A DNA stretch of 64,000 nt from M3007 sp964621185 (GTDB taxonomy: Bacteria; Bacteroidota; Bacteroidia; Chitinophagales; Saprospiraceae). The stretch lies in contig CAZULM010000002.1 in assembly GCA_964621185.1 (NCBI GenBank), forward strand, positions 62,001-126,000, written 5' to 3'. Each line of letters starts with the position of its first letter. Within the stretch, counting starts at the first letter, position 1. This document shows, piece after piece, positions 1 to 8,294 of this stretch. The position numbers were made by a program, and so were the translations under genes. The notes under the pieces were generated by a model, which was not told the origin of the DNA, did no database searches, and saw only the letters and a list, made by a program, of their open reading frames with translations.

Positions 1-1
1 C

Positions 2-3000
2 GGCCAAAACGGCAAAGCCGCCCCAAAATTCAACGGCACCCATGCGCCTGAAACCATGCAGCTCAACTGGCAAAACAAAATGACCGTGCCGGTCGCCGAC
101 AACCCTTTTAACCTGGAAACGCCCGTCAGGACGCCCATAAGCGCCCTCGCGCCGCGCCCCTTGAACAGCGACGTGCAACTGACCATGGGCGAACACGGCC
201 TGCCCATCATGATGGAGGGCAAAACCGCCGCTTCCGGCAACAGCGCCGACAGCAAGCCCATGGCCGAACGTGCCTTAGATTACCTCGCCAGCCTGCAGCC
301 CATGCGCCTGAGCGCGCCCGCCCAGGAATTCGTGGTGCGCACCGTACAGACCGACGAACAGGGCAACAACCATATCCGCATGGACCAAGTGTTCCAGGGC
401 CTGCCCGTTTGGGGCGGCGAGCTCATTGCCCACACCAAAAACGGCATATTCGAGCGCGTCAACGGGCGCTATTTTCCTACGCCTAAACTCGCCTCTACAA
501 CCCCAACTTTGGACAAAGCCGCAGCCCTGAACGCTGTAAAGACAGCAATCGGCCCCGAAAAAATAAAGACCGCGTGGAGCCCGGAAGAACTCGACCTGAT
601 CGACGGCCCCCAGTTTTCAGCGGAGCTGATCGTGTTCCACCCCAACGGCGAACTGGGCACCGAGCGACTGGCATGGCATATCGTCGCCCACCCCAACATC
701 CTCAGCCGCATGGTGTACTTCGTGGATGCCACCACCGGCGAAATCCTCGACACCTACGACAACACCTGCAACCTCGTCGGCCACCGGCATTCCGCACTCC
801 CCATTCCGCACTCCCCATTCCGCATTCCGCACTCCGCATTCCGCACTCCCCACTCCGCATTCCGCACTCCCCACTCCGCACTCCGCATTCCGCACTCCGC
901 ATTCCGCACTCCCCACTCCGCATTCCGCACTCCGCATTCCGCACTCCGCATTCCGCACTCCCCATTCCGCACTCCCCTCTCGCCGGCTCCCCCGCCACGG
1001 TCCAGGGCCTCGACCTTTTCAACACCAACCGCACCTTTACCCTTGGCGGCTGGCAGGTCGGCTCTACTTTTTATCTGGAAAACTCCAACACGAGCATGTT
1101 CAATTCCGGCGCATCCAACATGCCCAACGACCCGGTAGGCGTGATCGTCACGTTGGACGGCCTGGGCAATTCCCCGGAGAACAACAACTTTGATTACACC
1201 CTGGTTACTTCCAATTCCAGCACATTCACCAACAAAAATGCGGGCATCAGCGCCCATTACAACGCCGGCTTGAGTTTCAACTACTTTAAGACAAAATTCA
1301 ACCGCAACTCCATCGACGGCATTGGCGGCAATATTTTGTCTTTTGTGAACATTAAAGAAAGCGACGGCGCACAGATGGACAATGCTTTCTGGAACGGCGC
1401 CGCCATGTGGTACGGCAACGGCGCCACCTTGTTCAATTCCTTGGCCCGCGGTCTCGATGTGGGCGGCCACGAGATGACCCACGGGGTGGTGGAAAAAACC
1501 GCCAACCTGGTGTATCAGAACGAGAGCGGCGCGCTCAACGAATCGTTTGCCGATGTGTTCGGGGTGTTGATCGAGAACGATACCGATTGGAAGATTGGCG
1601 AAGACGTGGTGAAGCCCGGCGTGAGCCCCAACGGCTGCCTGCGCGACCTTTCCAACCCGCACAACGGCGCCACTTCCAGCAGTTCCTGGTGGCAGCCCAA
1701 CCACGTCAACGAAATGTACACCGGCACCCAGGACAACGGCGGGGTGCACATCAACAGCGGCATCCCGAACTACGCTTTTTACCTGTTTACCACCAACGCA
1801 GCGGTGGGCAAGGCAAAAGCCGAGCAGGTATATTATAAAGCCCTGCGCGACTACCTCACCAAATCCAGCAAGTTTGTCGATTGCCGTCTCGCGGTGATAC
1901 AGGCGGCTACTGACCTTTACGGCGCTTCGGTGGCCAATGTGGCCGCCAATGCCTTTTCATCGGTAGGCATCGGCGGCAGTGCGCCCAGCGGAAATTACCT
2001 GGGGCAGCTCAACCCCAACCCCGGCACCGATTACGTGCTTTGTGTTTCCAACAACTTGCAAAACCTCGACCTGGCCAACGGGGCGGGCACCATTTTGGGC
2101 AATATTTATAATCAGGGCGTGCAAAGCCGACCCAGCATCACCGACAACGGCCAGGAGATCGTGTTCGTGAATAATGACGACCATATCATTTACTTCGGCC
2201 TGAGTTACAGCCCCAACCCGACCATAGTCACCGCATTTGAATTGAGCAACCTGCCCGAATGGCGGCAGGCAGCTATTTCTAAGGACGGCCGATACGTGGC
2301 GGCACTGAGCAATGTGCAAGAGCCCTACATCTATGTGTTCGACTTTGTGGGCGGCACCCAACAAAAGTTCAAGCTCTACAACCCGACCTATTCTACCGGA
2401 CAGGTGACCGGCGATGTGGGCTATGCCGACGTGCTGGAGTTCGACTATTCGGGCAAATACTTGATGTACGATGCATACAACGACCTGATCAACAGCCAGG
2501 GTCAGGATTTGAGCTACTGGGACATCGGCTTCCTGGAGTTTTGGAAAAACGGCCAGTTTGCGCCCGCCAACAACGCCTTTATCTCAAAGCTTTTCACCGG
2601 CATCCCTGAAAAGACCAGCATTGGCGACCCAACCTTTGCCAAGAACTCCCCGTACATCATTGCCTTCGACTTTATCGACCAGACTACCGGCACCACGCGG
2701 TACGACATCTACGGCGCCAACAGCGAAACCGGCAAGTACGATATCATCGTTTCCAACAACGGCGGGCAGGGATGGCCCAACTACAACCGCCTCGACAGCA
2801 AGCTGTTGTACGAAGTGAGCCCCAGCAACGGAGTTTACAACCTGCGCACGCAAAATGTGAACGCGACAAAAATCCAACCCATCGGCGGTAGCGCACTGTT
2901 CACCACCAACCACTCCTGGGGCGTATGGTACGGCAACGGCAACCGCAGCCTGATGGTGGACAGCAAAGAGCCTGGCACGGAAGCGCTGCGCATCAGCGTG

Positions 3001-3234
3001 GCGCCCAATCCCGTTTCGGACTTCGCGCAAATCAGCCTTCGCGCACAGCGCACAGGCGATGCCCAGGTGAGCGTGTGCAACCTGTACGGCCAGGTGCTGC
3101 TGACGCGCAATGTGACCTTACAGCAAGGCGAAAACGTGCTGGATTTCGACATGACTACACTGCCAGCAGGCTCGTACATCGTCCGGATAGCAGCCGGAGA
3201 TGCCGGCGCCGCGGTGAAGGTGATAAAAGGATAA
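2..3234 (+). CDS. M4 (thermolysin-like) metallopeptidase with T9SS sorting domain; 5' partial, frameshifted in a repeat tract
   Basis: Secreted zinc endopeptidase. The reading frame is open to the window edge, so the start and signal peptide lie outside. The first part (to about 787) is a FTP/PepSY-type propeptide ending near GEILDTYDN. Frame then changes by one across the heptamer tract at 788-976, and the catalytic part continues in the other frame from about 980. That part shows HEMTH (first zinc His at 1468), the third-ligand motif GALNESFADVFG, and the C-terminal M4 motif DNGGVHINSG. A propeller-like region follows (about 2040-2960), then a T9SS type A domain starting near ISVAPNPVS and ending in VKVIKG. 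As sequenced, propeptide and enzyme are out of frame. One more 7-bp unit, or two fewer, would restore one protein. Family assignment is firm; the expressed form is uncertain. Confidence 0.85.
788..976 (+). repeat. 27-copy heptanucleotide tandem repeat inside the M4 protease gene
   Basis: Exactly 27 head-to-tail 7-bp units of the form CA(T/C)TCC(G/C). Because 7 is 1 modulo 3, all three forward frames read the same type of peptide (PHSAFRTPHSALRIPHS) and none meets a stop. The tract sits at the propeptide/mature junction. It also explains the spurious Cys/Glu-rich ORFs on the opposite strand. Confidence 0.95.
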
Positions 3235-3240
3235 CGCTTT

Positions 3241-4438
3241 CTAAAGCTCAAACAACGCATCCATGCCTACTTCGCTGTCAATTTCTGCGAGGCAGGCATG
3301 GTTTTTTAGGGCTGGGTAGGTACTAAACAGCGTCGTAAAAACTGCCTTTTTGGTTTTAGTGGCTTCCTGGAAAACTGATTTTCTCAGCCGTAACCGTGCT
3401 GCATATTCCGCAGTCATCACAAAGTTGCCTTTTGTGAATTTCGCTTCGCACAGGTGAATGATCTGGTCGGCCCGATCGATCACCATATCAATTTGAGCGC
3501 CGGGCAAAATATCGTTGCCTTTGAATTTCCAGGAACTGTGCCGGGTATAGACCCCACTGATCCCCAAAGCCTTTTTTATTTGCGGGATGTGCATCATGCA
3601 AATATTCTCAAAGGCGTAGCCGCTCCATGCTATGTACTGGCTTTTCTGCGACAATTGCTCCCAAATTTTGTCTCCAGCGCCTTTGTTGGCCTGAATAAAT
3701 TTTAGAAAGAAGAGCGAATACAAATCGGTCAGTTTGTAAACCCCGTCCTTTTTTTTGTTGAGAAATGGATTGAAAAAAGTGATGAAATCACACTCTGCCA
3801 GCTCATCCAGTGTTTTAGATAATGGCGCTTCTGCGAGTTTGACCGCCTGGGCAATTTCAGCGCGCGATAAACCTTGGGAGTGTGTAGCCAGGCATTCAAT
3901 AACAGCAATATGGTTTTCAGCATTTTTGAATAAAGAATGGTATAGTTGACCATACTCTTCGCGCAACAGCCCTTGCGGAGAAAAGCAAATTTCGTCGATT
4001 AATTGGACGGAACTCTTGCTCTTTTCTACAGCTTTAAGGTAAAATGGTATTCCGCCCATCACCATATACAATTCAACAATCTGATACCGGGGCAATACAA
4101 CACCCATTTCCTGAAAGTATTGCTCCGTTTCATATAATGTGAACGGACTTAGTTTTATCCGTTGGGTGACGCGGTTGTACAAACCTCCCCTTGCCTGGAT
4201 CAAATTTCTCCTGATCCAGGAGGCTGCAGATCCACATGCGATCAGCAAAATGTTGTCCATTTTAGATACATGCTGGTTCCAGAAAAATTCGAGCGCGCTT
4301 ACAAAGTCAGATTTGGGTGTGTTAAGCCATGCCAACCCTTCTTCTACCGTACAAAGCCAGGAATTCTGCCTACTTTGACCGTATCAATTTATCAAGCTGT
4401 TCCTTTTCCTTTTCGCGGCCAATGATGATTTGAGCCAT
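3241..4438 (-). pseudogene. AAA ATPase of the AAA_14/DUF234 type, decayed
   Basis: The longest open part (3241-4335) encodes the C-terminal two thirds of an ATPase of the ATP-binding/DUF234 kind, including a winged-helix region and a DUF234-like nuclease-like end (IDMVIDRADQIIHLCEAKF). Upstream, from the ATG at 4438, the N-terminus of the same family is readable as MAQIIIGREKEKEQLDKL. It ends at an in-frame stop at about 4370-4372. A shifted frame continues as AEFLALYGRRRVG and then joins directly to WLNTPKSDFVSALEFFWNQH. The family normally has the rest of the P-loop, the Walker B strand and about 80 residues between these points. So there is one frameshift plus one internal deletion that removes the ATP site, and the gene should be dead. 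Confidence 0.8.
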
Positions 4439-4545
4439 GATCAAAATGTTAGATATTTTACGCACCTTAGCATCAATTCTGACGACGGTAACAAAGGCGG
4501 TTAACCGCTCAGCCTGCGCTCGCCAAAACGCTTTATAGTGGATAG

Positions 4546-4634
4546 TTGGAGAAATCTAGGTAAAAATAGCACATTTCTCGCAAAATAAAATTAATACTTG
4601 GAGAAATCTACTCAAAAAACATACATTTCTCCAA
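4546..4634. promoter_or_regulatory. Two dyad motifs upstream of the decayed ATPase
   Basis: Two copies of a unit reading TGGAGAAATCTA, an AT-rich spacer, then ATTTCTC lie about 52 bp apart (starting near 4546 and 4599). The second is a perfect 10-bp dyad, TTGGAGAAAT/ATTTCTCCAA (4598-4607 and 4625-4634). This could be an autoregulatory operator of the ATPase gene. Function is inferred only from position and symmetry. Confidence 0.35.
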
Positions 4635-4733
4635 ATATTTCCCAATATAGTCTTATCGCATCTAAATTGCCATCTGAAACGCCCCACTTGCCCCTTATGC
4701 CCTCTTATCATTCTAGTAAGAATCCGTCCACCT

Positions 4734-4838
4734 ATACTCTGATTAAAGTGATTTGTATGATTTGAGTGATAAAAAAAACATCTGATTTTCAAATGATTAT
4801 GCGATCACGATTTTCACAACCACTTTGCGTTGCCTATA
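4734..4838 (+). repeat. 104-bp interspersed element, subfamily A, copy 1
   Basis: Starts TATACT and ends CCTATA. It contains GTGATTTGTATGATTTGAGT and ends with TTTTCACAACCACTTTGCGT, shared with the copies at 6148, 37227 and 52646. No gene start is directly adjacent. Confidence 0.85.
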
Positions 4839-4911
4839 AAAGGGGAAAGGGCATCGAAATGCTGGAGCTTGAGCACCTTTCGCGCATGTCGTCGTGAGAA
4901 ACCTCATAATA

Positions 4912-5073
4912 CCGTGTTTGATTGACGATTGGCGAGTACATGATTGACGATTGTCGAGCTGAAGTAGCAACGGTTGATTGTTGATCGCGACGCCGAAGCA
5001 ATCGTCCTTCAAAAATCTTCATTCACTTCAACAATCGTCAATCATGTACTCGCCAATCGTCAATCAAACACGG
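4912..5073. repeat. Perfect 43-bp inverted repeat with 76-bp spacer
   Basis: Arms 4912-4954 and 5031-5073 are exact reverse complements. Each arm contains the word ATTGACGATTG twice. The spacer has no convincing ORF. The rest of the 4439-5178 gap holds the ATPase dyads, element A1 and AT-rich sequence with nothing recognisable. Confidence 0.9.
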
Positions 5074-5178
5074 CCATGAATAGCCTCACGCTGTCACCAA
5101 CCGCTTCGCCCCAAAAACCATTCAAAGAATTAAGTGTTATAACATCTAAATTTCAGCTCTGCAAAGTGCCGCCCGAAT

Positions 5179-6069
5179 ATGGACAGGAAATCTTTTCTCA
5201 AATCGTTGGCACTGCTGCCTTTAGCCACTTGCAACATGAAACTTCAGGATTTTCCGAAACTGGTGGAAAATGCACCCGCCACCACAAAAATGCCCGCGCT
5301 CTTTATTGGCCACGGTAGCCCCATGAACGCGCTGGAAGACAACGCCTTCACCCGCAGCCTGCGAAACCTGGGCGCCGAGTTCAAAAAAGAAGGCAAAAAG
5401 CCGGCAGCGATTCTGGTGGTCTCCGCCCATTGGCTTACCCGCGGCAGCTTTGTCAATATAAGCCCCAAGCCCGAAACCATCCACGATTTCGGCGGCTTCC
5501 CGCAGGCGCTGTTCGACATGCAATACCCGGCGCCGGGCGCTCCGAAAATTGCCAAAGAAACGGCCATGCTCAGCCATCTGATCCACGAAACAGAGGAATG
5601 GGGCCTCGACCACGGCACATGGACCGTCCTGGTGCACCTTTTCCCGGAAGCTGACGTGCCCGTTTTCCAGCTCAGCATCGATTTCTACCAGCCCATGCAG
5701 TACCACCTCGACCTCGCGCGGGAGCTGCGCGCCCTGCGCGAGAAAGGTGTGCTGGTGATCGGCAGCGGCAACATTGTGCACAACCTGCGCATGAGCATTC
5801 CGAAGCTGCAGGCAAGCGACAGCGCCCCCTACGACTGGGCGTTGGAATTCGACAAATGGGTGGTGGAAAAAATAACCGACGGCAACTACGCAGCCCTCGC
5901 CAACTACGAACAGATCGGCAGCGCAGGCAAACTGGCCGTGCCCACTACCGACCACTACATTCCCATGCTGTACACCCTCGGCTTGTCGTATGGGAAAGAG
6001 CCGGTGCAGCAAGTATATGAATCGGTGGAGTATGGCGGGCTGAGCATGCGGACGTTTCAAATGGGATGA
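5179..6069 (+). CDS. ygiD: LigB/YgiD-family extradiol ring-cleavage dioxygenase
   Basis: A 296-residue class III extradiol dioxygenase of the type annotated as 4,5-DOPA dioxygenase. Candidate metal-binding/catalytic histidines are H45 (IGHGSPMN), H84 (VSAHW), H201 (GNIVHNLR) and H259 (TTDHYIPM), the usual YgiD pattern. A short hydrophobic N-terminus (SLALLPLATC) precedes the domain and could be a weak signal or lipoprotein-like leader. The ATG at 5179 is the first in frame. It is flanked on both sides by repeats and has no operon partner. The physiological substrate cannot be told from sequence. Confidence 0.85.
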   Translation: MDRKSFLKSLALLPLATCNMKLQDFPKLVENAPATTKMPALFIGHGSPMNALEDNAFTRSLRNLGAEFKKEGKKPAAILVVSAHWLTRGSFVNISPKPETIHDFGGFPQALFDMQYPAPGAPKIAKETAMLSHLIHETEEWGLDHGTWTVLVHLFPEADVPVFQLSIDFYQPMQYHLDLARELRALREKGVLVIGSGNIVHNLRMSIPKLQASDSAPYDWALEFDKWVVEKITDGNYAALANYEQIGSAGKLAVPTTDHYIPMLYTLGLSYGKEPVQQVYESVEYGGLSMRTFQMG

Positions 6070-6147
6070 TGTTTGCTTGGTTGTTCGAAATCCCATACTT
6101 TTGTTAAAACAATTTTGGCATGGTCACAGCTGAGCTTAAAAGCACGT

Positions 6148-6251
6148 TATACTGAGCTTAAAGTGATTTGTATGATTTGAGTGATTAAAAACATCTGATT
6201 CTCAAATGATTATGCGATCGCGATTTTCACAACCACTTTGCGTTGACTATA
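6148..6251 (+). repeat. 104-bp interspersed element, subfamily A, copy 2
   Basis: Starts TATACT, ends GACTATA, nearly identical to the copy at 52646. Its 3' end is 7 bp before the ATG of the antitoxin-like ORF and seems to have replaced that gene's 5' end. Confidence 0.9.
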
Positions 6252-6257
6252 CATCGG

Positions 6258-6479
6258 ATGGTTGATGAAACCAATGATCCTTTGATTCTTAAACAAGTAG
6301 CTTCAGTTTTCTCGTCACTTCGAGATGGGGAAAGCGATTGGTGGGATTTGATTTCTGATGCAGAAAAGGTACAGATCGAAGCCGGGTATGCACAGGCTGT
6401 GGCAGGAAAGAAGACTCCACATACAGTAGTTCGTGAAAAAGCTAAAGTTATACTGAAAAGAAAAAAAGCTTCTGAATGA
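6258..6479 (+). CDS. Orphan antitoxin-like small protein, probably N-terminally truncated
   Basis: A 73-residue protein starting MVDETNDPLILKQVASVF. Its DWWDLISDAEKVQIEAGYAQ motif is typical of small Bacteroidota addiction-module proteins, in which a D-W-W-D segment is followed by acidic helices. Related proteins usually have a few more N-terminal residues. Here, the interspersed element ends at 6251, and the reading frame continues back into it (as a TTG start), so the element has likely cut off the native start. No toxin gene of the ParE or Fic kind is adjacent. Expression is doubtful. Confidence 0.5.
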   Translation: MVDETNDPLILKQVASVFSSLRDGESDWWDLISDAEKVQIEAGYAQAVAGKKTPHTVVREKAKVILKRKKASE

Positions 6480-6536
6480 ACCGGGTTGAGTGAACTAACG
6501 CTGCAGAAGATGACTGTGTCTAACAATTCCGGAATT

Positions 6537-8294
6537 ATGCGCTACCTTTTTAGTACCATCGCAGTGCTTTGCTTCCTGGCCCCACTTGCCGCCACCAGCA
6601 TCGTACCCTATGCCAACCTGGGCGAAGCAACTGCCAACAGCGAAGCCGTTGTACTGGCACGCGCCATAAACCAGGTTGAAACCGCGGTGGGCGGAAAAAT
6701 TTACCGCGATACCCGTTTCGAAGTATTGGAAAACGTAAAGGGCATCCTCAGCCCTGGCGACCTTTTTGCCGTCAGGCCGATAGCCTATCGCACAGGCGAC
6801 TACACCATCGACATCGCTGGCGATTTCAGCGCTTTGCCAGACAAAAAATACCTGCTTTTCCTGCGCAAAAAAGGCGACGTGTGGGCGACTGTGCTGCTTT
6901 CATACTACGTTTTTGAACAAATTCACATCGGCAACGACGAATTGCTCGTGCCGCGAAACGGGGAGGGCCTTGAAGCCTATGGCGCCGACGGCGACCCTGT
7001 TGAGCCGCTGGGGGTGTACCAATCTGGCGCCCTGCTCAATAACCTAAGGCAGTACGCCAATACCCCGGGAATGCACTGGGATGGCAGTATTGGCCAAATG
7101 GATGCGCCAACATTTACCCAGACGGCCCTCGACCGCACAATCCCGACAGGCTGTGATTTTATGTTGGGGAACGCCACTTTCCTGACGCGCTGGGTGGATG
7201 CCTCCCTGCCGATTTATTACGATGATACTGGATTGCCCACCGGTTGGACGGCTTATTTCGCCAACATCCTGAGTGCAATGAACAGCAATTATACCGGTAT
7301 CAACGCCACCAATGGCGGCTCGGCTTCGTACAACCCGGCTTGCGACGGCGGACCAGGCTTCATCAATTTTTTCAACAGCAACTTGAACGGGGCTCAAAGC
7401 GCCCTTATCATGTTCGACGACCCCTGCGACGAATTTTTCGATTTGGTGAACTGCGTAGGCGTACTGGCTTACGGTGGAGCCTTTTCCTCCACTGCAACCC
7501 ACAGCTTTGATGGCTTAACCTGGCACAACGCCGGCTATGGCTATGTGGTGGTGAACGTGGGCGCCGAGCCTTGCTACCCCGGCGTCAATTTCGAGCGCAT
7601 GATGACCCACGAACTCACCCACGTTTACTGCATGGACCACCTCGACCCCAACCTCTACCCCAACCAAAACATGAACCCCAACTGCTGCAACGCCATTAAT
7701 ACCAAAGACCGGGAGTGCATGAATTATGCCTACCCCTCCGGCATGCCCGTGGAATTGAGCGCGTTTGAGCTCCGGCTCCTGGAAAACCAGACAGTAGCCT
7801 TGAAATGGGTCACACAAAGTGAAAAAGACAATGACTTTTTTACCATAGAACGCTCCACCAACGGAATCTCATTTGAAAAGATACTGGAGCAGCCGGCCAC
7901 GAACAGCATCACGGGCGCGACTTACCAGTGGATCGACGAGCGTCCCCAGCCCGGCACCAACTACTACATGCTGAACCAAACCGACTGGGATGGCACTACA
8001 CGGCACTTAGGCATAAAATCGGCAAACGTAGCGGGCGCCAATACCCTGCTCCACATCGCGCCAAACCCGGTGCAATCAGAATTGCTGCGGCTGCAGGCAA
8101 CCTTCAGCGCAGATTTTGATGGCGTGTTGCAGGTGTTCAACAAAGACGGGAAGGTAGTGCTGGAGCAGGCGCTTTCGCGCGAAAAAGGCAGTAATTGGGT
8201 GCAGCAGCCGGTTATCGAGCTTCTGCCTGGACTGTACATGGTGCGGCTCTCCGATGGTCGGCAAAACTGTACTGGGCGCTTCCTGAAGCATTAA
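6537..8294 (+). CDS. Secreted metzincin-like metalloprotease with T9SS sorting domain (paralog 1)
   Basis: 585 residues. The ATG at 6537 is chosen because it directly precedes a clean signal peptide (MRYLFSTIAVLCFLAPLAATS). The first about 180 residues are a beta-rich domain beginning IVPYANLGEATANSE. A zinc motif HELTHVYCMDH follows (H358, E359, H362, H368). This has the metzincin spacing but with Cys where Gly is usual. A Met candidate for a Met-turn lies at M395 (ECMNYAYP). After that come a fibronectin-like segment with WVTQSEKDNDFFTIERS and a T9SS type A domain (IAPNPVQSE to the end). It is a paralog of the gene at 11174. It ends tail to tail with uvrC, with the two stop codons interleaved. 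Protease activity is inferred. Confidence 0.75.
   Translation: MRYLFSTIAVLCFLAPLAATSIVPYANLGEATANSEAVVLARAINQVETAVGGKIYRDTRFEVLENVKGILSPGDLFAVRPIAYRTGDYTIDIAGDFSALPDKKYLLFLRKKGDVWATVLLSYYVFEQIHIGNDELLVPRNGEGLEAYGADGDPVEPLGVYQSGALLNNLRQYANTPGMHWDGSIGQMDAPTFTQTALDRTIPTGCDFMLGNATFLTRWVDASLPIYYDDTGLPTGWTAYFANILSAMNSNYTGINATNGGSASYNPACDGGPGFINFFNSNLNGAQSALIMFDDPCDEFFDLVNCVGVLAYGGAFSSTATHSFDGLTWHNAGYGYVVVNVGAEPCYPGVNFERMMTHELTHVYCMDHLDPNLYPNQNMNPNCCNAINTKDRECMNYAYPSGMPVELSAFELRLLENQTVALKWVTQSEKDNDFFTIERSTNGISFEKILEQPATNSITGATYQWIDERPQPGTNYYMLNQTDWDGTTRHLGIKSANVAGANTLLHIAPNPVQSELLRLQATFSADFDGVLQVFNKDGKVVLEQALSREKGSNWVQQPVIELLPGLYMVRLSDGRQNCTGRFLKH

Noticed and set aside
788..976. CRISPR-like array
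   Set aside because: Head-to-tail 7-bp repeat without spacers; no cas genes in the window.
617..1749. Minus-strand ORFs rich in AECGMRS and similar peptides over the M4 gene
   Set aside because: They are translations of the heptamer tract in reverse and of the antisense strand of a well-supported protease.
5221..6096. 291-residue minus-strand ORF
   Set aside because: Shadow of the ygiD-like gene with typical antisense composition.
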